DNA from: Unio delphinus | Taxonomy: Eukaryota > Mollusca > Bivalvia > Unionida > Unionidae | Direction of reading: 5' to 3' | Assembly: GCA_029339505.1 (NCBI GenBank) | Contig: JAQISU010000180.1 | Span: 616,501 to 680,500 of the forward strand | DNA: 64,000 bases | Part shown: piece by piece, positions 23,650 to 36,353 of the stretch | How the letters are laid out: each line of letters starts with the position of its first letter | How positions within the stretch are numbered: the stretch's first letter is position 1 | The notes under the pieces: generated by a model | Database searches by the model: none | The model's input: only the letters and a program-made list of their open reading frames with translations | Told to the model about the DNA's origin: nothing | Program-made: the position numbers and the translations under genes

Positions 23650-24715
23650 GTCATTATATTATGCAGACCCTGAATCATATATATATGCAACGAAAAGTTC
23701 AATTGAGATGCATTTCAAATAAATTTCTTTAACGTCTGCAGTTTCAGTTAAAGGGTGTTTATTTATAACCTATCCTTTCAGCATTTATCATTTACATTTT
23801 CTATTAGTTGTGCTTTAACTAGATTCTCATTGTCGTTTATGTAATACCCTCGTTCGTGCTTTGCTTTACTTAGCGTTTGCATTCAGTCTAAAATCTCATT
23901 ATTTGTCTCTTATCATCTCTTTGACTGCCGCTCGTGCATCTTTAACGTTTTAATTATAATCTCTTTGTGTATTTTCTATAAACTAATTGTTTACCGCACA
24001 CCTCTTGTTCAAATCAGGCGTTTTTTTTAAAAACTAAAGTCTTCTGTGAATGCACAACACACGAAAACAAGCTACGAGGGAACGTGACCAGTATTTATTT
24101 TACAGGTCGCTCCTAAAATTGAGTCGACCTTGGCTCTTCGAAACTTTAATTCTTCATTGTGAATTTTTGTTAAAGTAATTCCAAACATATGCAACATAAA
24201 TCTCTTTCCGTCCATTAAATGTGTGTATTTATTCGCAGTATCTTCTTTTGTATTTTATGTGTGCATGTATATGATGTTGGGAGTTTATTATTATCGACGC
24301 ACAAATGGATAATCCAAAAAGCACGGACATCTTGCTTGGTTGAAATAATTCTAACAAACGTATACTTTCTTTAGAAATCTTGCCTACAGAGCTTCTGTTT
24401 TTAGAGGACTTATAAATTGCTAATAAACAACCTGACAATTAGATTCTTAAACTTTTTTCTTCCAATTCCTATATTGATTTTCCTTAAATTTGGATCGTTT
24501 TACATAACTGTCGACAAAATTGGTAATTTATTGACAAATCTGTGTGTTGACATTGAATTCATACGTTGTTAGCACCTGGGGTCTTCGACTCCATTCACTC
24601 CGATTTTTTAAATGAATCTTTAGTCCTTCAAATTAGTCCCCAATTCTTCCTTTGTTTTCTTTTAAAATTGGGATTTTTTATTTTGATTTGATTGTTAAGT
24701 TCCCGTGTAACCTGT

Positions 24716-24789
<74 letters not shown>

Positions 24790-26580
24790 CAGTGCTGGGA
24801 CCCATGTTAAATAGAATATTGCCGCCATGTGGTAAGCTGGCCACATTCGAGTCCTCCTGACAAAAATGAACCTGACTTGAAAGACACCGCTTTGAAATGT
24901 TGAGTAATTGAAGACGCGTCGCTCAGCAGATTTCAGAAACTATTGCTTGACAGCGGTTTGATCCCGTCGGTACTATAGGAAGTTCCTACTGAGTGTCTAG
25001 CTTCTATCGACTCATGCCGATTTGTTGCTAAGTCTTTTTCATAAATGGATGATGCTGTTTTTACTCGTTTTCATTTCTTGTGTACGTCAGTCGTTGATCA
25101 TTTCCTAGGAACATTTAACTTTCTTACACCAGACCGGGATAGGTTCTGATGCAACATTGTTGATCGATTCGGAGTACACATTTACATGTACTTAGATATT
25201 TTTTGAAATTGATTTTGTCAAAACTCTTCTGGGAATAATGTACCGAGTCTGATTAGTTCTTATTAGCAATGATCAAATTATGAACTTTCATTGTCTATCA
25301 TAACTGATTTTTTTTTCTGTGGAAAAGTACACAAGTCACCATCATGATATACAATGTCTTCTGTACCTATATTACTTATTTAATGTGTTAATGCCGGAGG
25401 TCTTATGTACCGTTTATTCAGTCTTGATGCCAGATGTACTATATACATACCACATTGTTAATTCCAGATGTCTTAGTCACGCTGCAGTTTTGATGCTAAA
25501 TGTACTGTAATCAGAGAACAGTGTTGATGTCGGATGTCTTTATTTCGCTTTATATCAGTACTGATGCCAGACGTACAGTATACATATTATAATGTTAATA
25601 CATGAAGCCTTAGGTACGCTTTATTTCAGTCTTTTTGCTGTATTTATAGCACAGCGTTAATCCTTACGGACATAACACTAGCAGAGAATAAAGTGACAGA
25701 GACCTCTGGCATTAACACTGTTTTAAACTTACAGTACATATGGCATCAACATTGAAATAATGCTTTAATAAGAACCTTGACATTAAAACTGTCCAACAGC
25801 TTGCTTCCAGACTGAAATAGAACCTGATTTAGACCTCTGGCATTAATACTAGGCTATGTACACAGTACGCATGTCATCAACACTGTACACATTTCCATTC
25901 ATTTATCATTATCTGTTTTGTATTCTCTTTTTAAAAATGGGTACATCGCATCACTGTTTCAGGGTACGTATATGTAATCATTGAGGAACTGTAATAATAA
26001 ATAAAGTTATTAAATCAAAAGTAATTAAAGTTTGTCTGCTAACAGAATCGAATGCAAATGTGTTGATTATTTCATCACTTGCAAATGAACACACTATCTT
26101 CTCTCCGTCAATGCAAATATGGAGACCTCGCATTACTTTTGCATTTAGGCTTGATCTCAGTCTCGGTCACTATAACGTTTATTAGAAGATAATGGAAACA
26201 ACAAGTGTCTTAGTAACGACGACCATCTTTACACGAGTCAGATAAGTTAATTTTCGAGGAACGAGTGCGAAATAAAAGAACACCAAACATGCTTAAAGAG
26301 GATTAAGAAAGAATATACATATAGCATATGAGCATGTAAGTATTCATTGCACCTAGAAAGACTGACTGACTCTGCAAATATCGAAGAACAGTTTGAATAA
26401 ACTGAACCCCTTTCACTTTAAGGTGATACACAAAATGACATTTTTTGCTTGGCTGTAGTTAAATAATAATCTTGTGTAAATTGCAGTGGAAGGAAATAAT
26501 TTAAATTAATCTCGCAAACTGTTCTAGCAATGTGTGCTTTCAAGTGATTAGTACGATGTGCCGAAGTTATAGGATAAAGA
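23650..26580 (+). other. Second intron of the chitin-binding gene
   Basis: A (CT)n tract lies at 24719-24784. Between about 25380 and 25880, degenerate copies of ttgatgccagatgtact-like units on the left face their inverse (ggcattaacactg, gtacatatggcatcaacat) on the right, suggesting an old inverted array. No coding exon was recognised. Confidence 0.5.
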
Positions 26581-26589
26581 TCCAAGGAT

Positions 26590-27054
26590 CAGAGGCGTAG
26601 CTGGGGGGGGGGGGGGGGGGGGAGCAGGGGGGTACATATGTCCCCGGGCGCCAAGGTACAGGGGCGCCAAAATGAGGCTTACAACGTTACATTATAATAA
26701 GTAAACAAGGGTAATAAATCGGTCGCAAGATCGCTTCAGCGGCTCAGCAGACTTGCTCTTCTTAGCGTTGAAAGAGAAACATTAGAAAAACAGATTTTGA
26801 TTGCGTAATTGACCAGTTTGCGATAGTGAAATCAAGAAAAATAAATATTTTGTAGACTATGTAAACCAGTCTACTACGATGGCTGAGTGGGTCATGTACT
26901 ATAATTTCTATTAATTTGCTTCTTTAAATACAATGTTTTATTAAAATTTAAATTGTTTTCCTTATTCATTGTAATAGAAAAATGTGACTAAACGGGGAGG
27001 GGCTGGGGCGCCAATGTTCGTCCCCGGGCGCAAAATATCATAGCTACGCCTCTG
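26590..27054 (+). mobile_element. hAT element, longer copy with transposase tail
   Basis: The ends are identical to the MITE at 2709: cagaggcgtagc and gctacgcctctg. The element is flanked by an exact 8-bp duplication, ccaaggat (26582-26589 and 27055-27062). The + strand frame from 26740 reads RLSRLALLSVERETLEKQIL. After a one-base shift it continues IDQFAIVKSRKINIL and stops at 26853-26855. This is the characteristic C-terminal tail of hAT transposases of the TTF/ZMYM-linked type (LSxLALLSIE...DxFAxxKAR). A 20-G run sits near the left end and the motif gtccccgggcgc near both ends. It lies in the second intron of the chitin-binding gene. Confidence 0.88.
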
Positions 27055-27070
27055 CCAAGGATAATTAAGA

Positions 27071-27205
<135 letters not shown>

Positions 27206-27748
27206 CAAATTGTATAATATGTCTAAAATTACCGTAATTATCATACCTATTGTATACTTTATTATGTTCCTGCGCCTGCAGGATGATCAATGAAGTACAC
27301 ACATTTCTGGTTTTCCAATAATTCAACTTCGTTGATTTCCCACACTTTCTGATACAATAAGGACGTTCTACAGATATTAAATCCACGTGTTATAACATAC
27401 TCTCCATGAAAGTAGTTGTATATTATGTACCTAACGTTGTTCACATTATAATGCAAGATGCTCCTCTCTCCTATAAAATGTTGTTGAATTATTTCTAAAA
27501 TTCATCTTGACGAGCTTAAATACCAAAGGAACGGGCATTAAATTAGAGTAAATCTCTCCCCATGGAAGGAATATAAGAATATGGCAATTATGTTGTCTTG
27601 GGAAGTTTAATTGGTATCCGCTAAAACTGAAACTGTTTTTACTAACTACGGGAAGATATGCTGAATTTAAACACTTGCAAAGGAACTCAGATTACTGTTT
27701 CGTCGAGACTATACTGAAATGTGCTCAGTTTCCTGTTTCCTTTTACAG

Positions 27749-29169
27749 GCTCTGGTATACCACCCCCAATATCAGATTTTCCGCAGTGGCACACAGCACC
27801 ACCGAATACGGGTCCCACTGACACTGATCCATTACTGGCAATGCTTCTACGAGAACTTCAGCAGCCAGATCAAACACCACCATCAATAGTGCTGTCACCG
27901 CCACAGACTCCTGCAGTGGTGCCCACATCGAATGAACCAGCATCAGACCATCAAACCTTGCTGGATTTTCTAAGCCCAAAGTTTCGGGCTCCAACTTTTC
28001 CTACAGTAGATTCTGGTAGTCCTTCTCGTAGGATTCTACAGACTATAAGCTCTATACCAAACCCTCCCCAGTTATCTAATCCAACTTTTCCACAGTTTGA
28101 TTTACTTCAAAATCCCTTTGCATCTCCAATAGAAAAATCACAAGTGCCCGTGGTTGATGTACCAACCGTTCAAACTTCAACTCTTTCTCCAGTAAGTAGG
28201 TCAGAACCACAAACACAACCATCGACTGTTCCTAGAAAGAAAACTTCAAAATCAAAGAAAACTCCGTTAGAAATGTTTCAAGAATATTTGAAAAAGAAGG
28301 GAATGAAAGTAAATTTTCCTTTTCCTCTTCCAGCTGCGAATGTCAGCGACAAGAAAGCAGACATGACACCCAGTTCCGATTCAAAGCCAGTGCCATCCAC
28401 AGATTTGCCATCAAATTTACCGCCAGAAGTTTTAAAATTGCTTGAACGTTCAAGAGGACCCCCAGGTCTAACGCAAACAACAGCTGAGGAAAGACAGCCT
28501 AAACCGGCAGTACCGGAAACTCAACCAAGGCCTGCTACTCAACCTGCACCCAAGCCATCATCAAGATCAGCGGAGTCAATGCTTCTTGATATGTTGGCTA
28601 AAGTTGGCAGTGGAGGTAACAGAGATGGAATTCTGCCTTTTACAGCGTCTGGGGATACCCGAACACAGCAGCTACTGTCTTCGCTACTTGGAGCTGCAGC
28701 TAGTGGAAGTAGGCAAGAAAGAATATCTCCGGCAGGGTTATCATCTTTTTCCGGTGGATTGCCTCAGATAGATATTATGTCACTGCTTGGAGGTATAGGT
28801 AGTGGAGGAGGTGATTTCCAAGGCGCAGGGTCAGGGATGGTCCCAGGTGGAGGAATGGGGGCAAACTTGGGGCATTTTATGGGTTCATCATCTAACCTGG
28901 GAGAGGGAGGACTTAACCCAGATCCACTTGGCGCTAGTACCTCGAGCGGGCTTCTTGGACTCGGATTAGCATCCAATACAGAAATAACAAATCTTTTGAA
29001 TTTTCAAGGCGTTTTAGGTGCCGGAAGTCCATCAAGCATGTCGGGATTAGCTAACATTGATCCATTCACATTGTCCCACCTTGATCGTAGAGATATCGTG
29101 GATGTAAGCGACCTAACTCCGTTTGGACTTGCACAGCTAGGACAAGGGCTCGGAGGACTAAGAGGTTAA
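27749..29169 (+). CDS. Chitin-binding secreted protein, terminal exon (Pro/Gly-rich)
   Basis: The acceptor is cctgtttccttttacag. Two bases complete the codon split at 23544 (AGC, Ser), giving ...CAYSASSGIPPPISDF. With exons 1 and 2 the product is 536 residues. This exon encodes 472 of them. First comes a Pro/Thr/Ser-rich disordered region (PPPISDF, LLRELQQPDQTPPSIVL), then a basic patch (PRKKTSKSKKTPLEMFQEYL), then a second Pro/Gln-rich part. A Gly/Ser/Leu-rich tail follows (MSLLGGIGSGGGDFQGAGSG, GLLGLGLASNTEITNLLNF) and ends GLAQLGQGLGGLRG. No Cys is visible in this exon. Chitin-binding head plus silk-like low-complexity tail suggests a framework protein of cuticle, shell or another chitinous matrix. 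That role is inference; the coding call is strong because the single 1.4-kb frame is uninterrupted in an AT-rich region. Confidence 0.85.
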
Positions 29170-29641
29170 GTAACATGGAGTAAAAAGTTCACATATAATC
29201 TGAAATATTCATCTATACATTGACGCGACCTCAACTGGATTTCAGAATGACGTCGATATTACACAAGGATACACTGCTTTCTTTAAGTCCAACTTTGACG
29301 ATCTTTCAACGCAGAATGAATTCACTTGGTATGAATCGAACAACGCGTATTCAGATCTATTTTTTTGGAACGCTGCAAGCACTAAATGAATACATTAAAT
29401 ATTATTAAAATTATACGTGGTGCATACACAAATACTTTTCGGATATTCACTGAATAACACGAGATAACCATATAAACTCGTGTGTAATACTCATCAATGG
29501 CGTTGGCTCGAAGGTTTCGCAAACTATTTTATTTTTACGTATTGATATTGCCTTCATAAGTTTACGAAGTGTTTAGACCCTGTTTTCGGTAGAGATAAAC
29601 ATTTGGTTTACTTCTAAACTTTAAAGTTTCGATTTCCTGAA

Positions 29642-29647
29642 AATAAA
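29642..29647 (+). terminator. Poly(A) signal candidate of the chitin-binding gene
   Basis: An aataaa hexamer lies about 470 bases after the stop. Another occurs near 29838. Neither cleavage site is confirmed. Confidence 0.4.
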
Positions 29648-29884
29648 GTTTACAATTTCGGAGGTTAAAATATCAATTTTCATACAAGTGTTCCACTCGA
29701 AACAAACCGTAGAACATTATCGATTTTTTATATTGTCCAAAAGAAGTACGAGAATGAATTTTAGATACATAATGAGCAAATCGCATTTTTCGATCTTTTA
29801 ATGAAGATTTGGTATTGTTTTATTTATATTTCGGGAAATAAATATCCCAGCCATCAGATCCAGTATATTACATATTGATTAGAA

Positions 29885-30715
29885 TATTTACATGCGTATG
29901 TATGACCCACCTACTTATCTGAATATGTATCTGCATATGTATGACGTACCTAGTTATTTGATATGTAGATGCATATGTATGACCTACCTACTGATTTGAA
30001 TATGAACGTGCATATGTATGACCTATATGTAGATCATGTGTATGACCTACCTACTGATTTGATATGTAGATGCATGTGTATGACCTACCTACTGATTTGA
30101 ATATGAACGTGCATATGTATGACCTACCTACTGATTTGAATAAATACATGCATATGTATAACCTACCTACTGATTTAAATATGTATCTGCATATGTATGA
30201 CGTACCTAATTATTTGATATGTAGATGCATGTGTATGACCTACATACTGATTTGATATGTATCTGCATATGTATGACGTACCTAATTATTTGATATGTAG
30301 ATGCATGTGTATGACCTACCTACTTATTTGAATATGAACTTTCATATGTATGACCAACCTACTGGTTTTAATAAATACATACATATGTATGAACTACCTA
30401 CTGATTTAAATATGTAGATGCATGTGTATGACCTACCTACTGATTTGATATGTAGATGCATGTGTATGACCTACCTACTGATTACAATATGACATACATA
30501 TGCGTGACCTACTTACTGATCTAAAATGTACATGCATGGGTATGCCCCACTTACTGATTTTATGTTTATATGCATTTGTATGGCCTACTGCTGATTTGAA
30601 TATATACATGCATTGGTAAGGCCTACTGCTGATTTGAATATATACATGCATTGGTAAGGCCTACTGCTGATTTGAATATATACATGCATTGGTAAGGCCT
30701 ACCTGCTGATAGGAA
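29885..30715. repeat. Minisatellite, about 38-40-bp unit, roughly 20 copies
   Basis: The unit is tatgacctacctactgattt followed by gatatgtagatgcatgtg. Variation in the short linkers (gatatgtagatgca, gaatatgaacgtgca, aataaatacatgca) forms sub-families. The last copies become gcattggtaaggcctactgc. It lies just past the 3' end of the chitin-binding gene. Confidence 0.9.
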
Positions 30716-30719
30716 TATG

Positions 30720-30859
30720 TTTAGCGCATTTGTTTTGTTTAGTTTAGTTTATTTAACTTTTTAATCTTATCGTTCATACGTATATGTCATCAGACAACGT
30801 TTCAATACGGAGGTAGGCTATATTTCTTTGCTGGCACTGAGTAGTGTTTGTGTAAGAGA

Positions 30860-30922
<63 letters not shown>

Positions 30923-31656
30923 AAAAACAACAAAAAAGCTTTGTAAATAGTAACAAACAATTTAACTATCAAAGATATAAATGAAAAATGTGAGAAGAAC
31001 TGACAGTATTATGAAGTGAATCCAGAATAATCCTTATGCAGTTATGTCAACATCCTAAATGAATGAAAAGTTCATTATAAATTTCAAAAGCGGAAATGTA
31101 CTGATTCTGTAAGAACCGTGACGTTCTCAAGATGGCGTTGTTCTGACTTCCTTCGAATAATTTATGACAATAGCAGAATAATATTATGATCCAAAATAAT
31201 GAGCACAGTCATTCTATTTACACTGCACAGTCTAAACAAATGTTTTTCCTCTCGACTAATGTCGAAGTACAAAATAAAACACGTCTGACGACTTGCACCA
31301 TGAACACAAGATATGTAAATGACTCCAAAATTGGCATGAATATGATTAATCAGTTCTCTCCTTGTAAAAACCTTCTATTTCGACTGTATTTCGCAATAGA
31401 CCTAACCTGATAAATAGCACTACGCATTTTGAGTCGATTGGGCCTGCATATTCATGTGAAGTAGCCCAACCAATGGAAAGTTACAGAATTGTTATAGAAA
31501 CGTTGGCACCCTATTAGCCACCGAGAAGTTAAGCATTAGGCGCCATTAAGTCTTATTATTCAGATTAGTATTAATGATTGTCAATGCATACGTAAGCAAC
31601 CGCTCCGGTGGTCTAAAAGTTGGAGCGTTGAAATTGTTGAAGCTACGTTAAAAATC

Positions 31657-31716
<60 letters not shown>

Positions 31717-32577
31717 ATACATACCATTAAATTGCTGACTATATTTTCGAATTCCGGAACGAGATGGAATTGAGCTATTTTGAGAGCGGTATCTTTGACG
31801 TATTATGTGGATAATAGATTGTACCATCTTATTGTGCATGCATATGATAATGAAGGTAAATAGATATGGGGTTTCTTAAAAACAGAAATTAGATCTACTT
31901 AAGTGCTCTTGAAATAAAACTATGACGCTTTTATCTTCTGTTAACTCATAAGCAAACCTATTATATAACAGTTTATGACTTTCGGCAATATATGGTTACT
32001 ATACGAGAGCTGAACAATGTTGAAGAACAACTACTGATTTACGATAATGTTGGTTGGTATTCTTCAAAACTCTTAAGACCCAATGGATTTCACCCTTCTT
32101 GAGACCCTTGTAAGAATGACGTGCAATAGTCCGTTACGTGTGTCCCTTCTTGTGTTGAACACGTATAGCAGACAATTGCGTGAGAGCCTTGACAGCATCC
32201 TTGTTAATACATCCCTTGGCATCTCTCCGCTTTCGTAATGGCTTCGCTTCAACGAATATTTAAATTGTTGAAAAGTCAGAAGTCTCAAGGAGCTAAATAT
32301 AGAAGGTATGCATTACACAATTTATGGTGTGTTCAGAGCCGTTATCATGCTGCAGAATAAATGAAGCCACTACTCCGTATGTCTGGAATAGTCTCATGTA
32401 AATTTTATGTGATTAATGTGCCGTAGCATAATACATCCAACGTAGTGTTCTCAGGAACTATGTGGTTCAGAATTATTGTATGTGTATTGTGGAACCTATT
32501 GCAGATAACCTTCTGAAGAATAGACTGTTTCTTTCGAAAGTTGTGTCCTTGGACTACCTGTTCTTATAAATCCTTAA
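30720..32577. other. Intergenic DNA between the chitin-binding gene and the TTAA element
   Basis: It holds (TA)n at 30863-30919 and (CT)n at 31660-31712. The motif gctacgttaaaaatccaatc before the CT run resembles gctacgtcaaaaatacaaatc at 13470, hinting at an old repeat. No gene is supported. Confidence 0.45.
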
Positions 32578-32839
32578 AGTGCCATAACAGTGTATCCACA
32601 CTTATCTAGTTTATTTCTTAGTTAATGACAATATATATTCAAAATACGAATGTAAAAAATCCGATTGAAAAATTTTAAGTAATAACTGCATCGGAGCCGA
32701 TCTAATATCGCATTTGCACCTGTTTACGATAATAACCAAACGCAACTGCCGACCACTTCCGGTATTTAGTGAAAGCAAAATGTGACGTCACATTATGAAC
32801 ACTTGTTGTAAGCAATGGCTGAGTCGGTGTCGTCACATT

Positions 32840-34173
32840 ATGAAAATGTCTTCAGAAACTCAACACGAAAGTTGCGATTTTGAAGGAAGTGAATTGTCAC
32901 TGTCCTGCGGGTCTTAGCCATTCGAAGATGGTGATTTAATAAGCTTAGAATATTATGATAATGGTGTACAAGCGGCTGCTGTCACCCAAATTAATCAGAA
33001 CCAATTTGAACCTTACTGAGTATGTTCCAATACCGACGAATCCGAAGCTGCAGATGAAGATTACGAAGAAGAAAGACGAGATAGATTGACGGACATATCA
33101 TGTAAATTGTTTTCTGAATATGTATACGGCCTAAGCTACGATAAATATATGTATCCGACGATATTTGCAGTAGTGTTCCACAGTGTTCGTTTACAAATGA
33201 ATGTTTCTCACCTGTAATAAAGGATGTAAAAGTGTATTGCATTTCATGGGTAGAGACGTATTTATACGTTGATAAGTAAAAGGTACATTAGATAACAGTT
33301 TTAAGCTTCGAAAACCTGTGACAAAATTTATACGATTTAGAAGTACTTACGATTCCTAGGGGAGGATGTTTTGCACAACTGTTGAAATAGGCATGATATT
33401 TACTGATACATGATAGCAAAATTGAATTCATAATTTGTACACTGTATTATAAGTTAAAATTTCTAAATTCGTTTATGTATGCAAATAGTGGATGTTATAA
33501 ACTATGATATAAACCCTTTCTTTGTGGTAGTCATCTTCTTGCAACTTCTATTTTCTGTCATCTCTAATTTAATTTTACAGGGCTGTACTAAATGTTTTAC
33601 CTGTTCCTGACATTAATCAGTTTGCGTCATTGTACTGTGATGTTGATGTGTTAATAAATATAGGAATAAATTTGATCTTGCACAGCACACTGCATTAAAG
33701 AAAACTCTTATTTTAGGTGTGATTGTGGACATTGTTTGGTAATGCCCACAGCAAGGGAATGTGTATATTGTTGTGACATAGAGAAGGTGAAAAGTGTCTG
33801 CAATGAATACCAGGCATACAATGTATAACACACCATCCATTGTTCAGTCCAGTTTGTCTTGACATCCATGCTTTAACAGTTGTATACTACCAGTATAGAC
33901 ATCAATTTGGAGAACGTCCAGAACAAGGAAATGAGTAAGTAAAATGTCTGAGTAATTTTTCATGTTCTTTTGTTTTCATGATCTATGCATGATCTATGCA
34001 TGACAGTATAATATTGGGATTATTAATACAGAAAATAAATAAACCACTTTTTCCAGTCATTCTATGCCACCTTCATTGATTGAACCCCTCTTTTTGAGGC
34101 CTACACCGTCTAACCTTTATACCATACTATATATATTGTTTTATTTCAGTTTTTGGGTCAGAAAATAAAATGG

Positions 34174-34238
<65 letters not shown>

Positions 34239-34558
34239 GATTATTTTGGAATCATATAACTTTATTGGTATAAAAATAATGATAAATCACCCTGGACCAA
34301 TAACAATATCTACTAAAACTTTTGATTTCCTGATTTGATCTAATGCACAAAGCATAATTTATCTCAACTTAGTTTTCAAATTATTATTTTAGAAGACATC
34401 TGTATACAGCATATAGACAGTTTGTTCAGTGATGTTGGCACTTCTTGGGCAAGGAAGTTAGGGTCATCATTTCATCATGTGCTGTTCAGAGGATCTGCAC
34501 TGCCTTTCCTGACCAAAACCTGAACTACACATGCTTTCATGAGGTTGACAGCGATTAA
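32840..34558 (+). pseudogene. P2X7 C-terminal (ballast) domain-like protein, three exons, decayed
   Basis: Exon 1 (32840-33101) starts MKMSSETQHESCDFEGSEL and leads into an acidic stretch (NTDESEAADEDYEEERRDRL). Exon 2 (33717-33934) reads CDCGHCLVMPTARECVYCC. After a frameshift near 33822 it continues CITHHPLFSPVCLDIHALTV and YYQYRHQFGERPEQGNE. Exon 3 (34393-34558) reads RHLYTAYRQFVQ, a stop where Trp is expected, then CWHFLGKEVRVIISSCAVQR to the final stop. Splice sites gtaaat, ttattttag, gtaagt and ttattttag frame the exons, and exons 2 and 3 join in phase. The Cys spacing and the YTAYRQFVxWCW and LGKEVRVxxxSCAV motifs match the zinc-binding cytoplasmic domain of the P2X7 receptor and solo invertebrate relatives. 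No channel part is present. Stops at 32915, 33017 and 34430 make it a pseudogene. It lies wholly inside the TTAA element. Confidence 0.8.
34175..34233. repeat. (TA)n microsatellite
   Basis: About 29 TA units in the last intron of the P2X7-like gene. Confidence 0.95.
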
Positions 34559-34709
34559 ACCTGCTAAGAAGATTTTGAGTAGCAATATCTGTATCAGGCA
34601 TCTCATACAGACTACACATAGGTGGTGGTACATCTACCCAAAGTTTTGACTCCTTCATCATTTACCTGTCCAATTCTGAATGCTGTTTTCATCAGACTTT
34701 CAACATAAT
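34467..34709 (-). pseudogene. Kolobok-like transposase, last exon, frameshifted
   Basis: The acceptor ctttaatttacag precedes 34709, and the frame reads YVESLMKTAFRIGQ down to 34666. After a one-frame shift, the piece 34661-34467 reads MMKESKLWVDVPPPMCSLYE and MPDTDIATQNLLSRF. The string PPPxCSxYExPD...SRF is the familiar C-terminal end of these THAP transposases. The shift could also mark a lost mini-intron (cag|gtaaat at 34666). The end overlaps the last exon of the opposite-strand P2X7-like gene by about 90 bases. Confidence 0.65.
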
Positions 34710-35017
34710 CTGTAAATTAAAGAAAATTTAATATGCATTGTATTGTACAAACAAAAAACTGCAACTATGTGTTGAAGTTAATACATGAATTAAAAATATT
34801 TGTCTTTACAATTGTTTGTATATTTTTATTATTTTACCATAGGGCGAAATCTTGATCTTTAAAATTAAACGTGTGTCAACTTTGACAAATATTTTGCATT
34901 TACTGTTTGAATTTAATATATAAAAAAAATATAGGTACTTACACTTGGTACAAAAGTATTTATATCTCTAAGTGATATATTCCTTTCTGTTCAATAATTA
35001 CTAATGCATATTCTTAC

Positions 35018-35166
35018 TATATGTTGAGTCAACTAGAATTTTCCTGACAGTGTATTCTCCATTCTTGTACTTTGGATACACTATTTTATATCTGGCCCTC
35101 CTATTCTTAGTGCTCGCTTGATCTCTTTGGCTATTTTCATTAAAATGCAATGCAGCTAGCCAAAGC
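35018..35166 (-). pseudogene. Kolobok-like transposase, penultimate exon
   Basis: The acceptor is tttactttgaaatag and the donor ata|gtaaga. It encodes (R)LWLAALHFNENSQRDQAST and then KNRRARYKIVYPKYKNGEYT, VRKILVDSTY, joining in frame to exons on both sides. The HFNENxxRxQA and YPKYKxGEYTVR motifs are shared with THAP-domain transposases of invertebrates. The exon itself is uninterrupted. Confidence 0.75.
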
Positions 35167-35400
35167 CTATTTCAAAGTAAATAAAGATGCAAAATACAAT
35201 ACATAATTCTATCAAAAACCAAATACTTTATTTGCAAACATTCCAAAAGACTAAAAACTGTTATACAATGTTACATTGCAGGATATCAAAAAATCAGATC
35301 TTGATATCTATGATTTAATTTGAAGATGATATAAAGAAGATATATAAAACACTGCAAAACCTGCAACAGTATTTTGTGTGTGCAATAATATAAGATTTAC

Positions 35401-35546
35401 CTTGAAAGCACTCCATGATAAGAGAAACCAATCATCTTTGGTGAAAAATGATTGATTACAGAGTGGTATTCCTCCAGTGATGAAGTTTGTTGTCCAGATG
35501 ACAGCATTGGCACAACTTTTCTCATTTGCCTGCTGGTCACAATCTC
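35401..35546 (-). pseudogene. Kolobok-like transposase, internal exon
   Basis: The frame EIVTSRQMRKVVPMLSSGQ then QTSSLEEYHSVINHFSPKMI, GFSYHGVLS ends at donor ag|gtaaat (35401) and completes the Arg codon of the next exon. The LEEYHSVINHFSPK segment matches a conserved region just before the last exons of these transposases. A TAA directly upstream (35547-35549) either marks decay or lies beyond an unseen acceptor. Sequence for the catalytic middle was not found between 35550 and 36353. Confidence 0.7.
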
Positions 35547-35549
35547 TTA

Positions 35550-36353
35550 AAGCTTTTAAAATACTTTAGATCCTATAAGTTATAAAATATATTCATCTTA
35601 GCTTGGTTTTATGCTATCTTACATGAAAATTAAAATGTGCACTAACAAAAATATATCTAAATTCAATAAATTACTAGACCAATAAAGTTAGTGAGTCACA
35701 TGCCTATATGACATGCACTTCATAAGACCCCAATGTGCTTTTGCATACCAAATATCATTTTTTTTTTAAGTGTACTGTCATCTACATTGGGAGTTTAAAT
35801 ATTGTTTCCATTACAAAGATAATTTTGAGGTATACAATATTGTAAAATTTCTACTCCATATGGTTGTTGTTGTCGTTGTTCTAGTGTTTAACGCCATTTT
35901 TTAGCAAAATATAGGCGATACATGGCAACCAGTATAGCTGCTGGAGGAAGAAGCCTGGGAAGAACCACCGACATTCCATTTTGTTTTGTAGATTTTTATT
36001 AATTGGGGATGGGAATAAACCTCATCATGTTTGTAAATATCTATATTTAATCTGATGCACACATTAGTCTGACAATTAAATATATATGTCGGCCTTCTAA
36101 ATCAACCAGCAGAAAGATTTCTCTATTCAAATGGTCAAAATTGAAGGCATCATGAAAATTGTGACAATATTTATCAAATGTTCATATTATATTTACCAAA
36201 TGTTTATATCTCAGTTCTTGATTGATTGGATGTTTACTGCATTATTTTGGAAATTATGAAAACGTTCTACAGGGTACACATGGAAATGATGTGGTGACTG
36301 ATTTGTTGAATATCATAGATATAATAATATGGTATTTGTCATTAAAAACTCAC
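35550..36353. other. Transposon interior lacking the catalytic middle
   Basis: AT-rich sequence with a SINE fragment (35868-35976). No DDE-type coding segment is recognisable on the - strand, which implies an internal deletion or extreme decay. Confidence 0.5.
35868..35976 (-). mobile_element. tRNA-derived SINE family 1, copy D (3' part)
   Basis: It contains (GTT)n, then tagtgtttaacgccatttttt, and a core fragment ending at gggaagaaccaccgac. It is inserted in the TTAA transposon and therefore younger than it. Confidence 0.7.
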
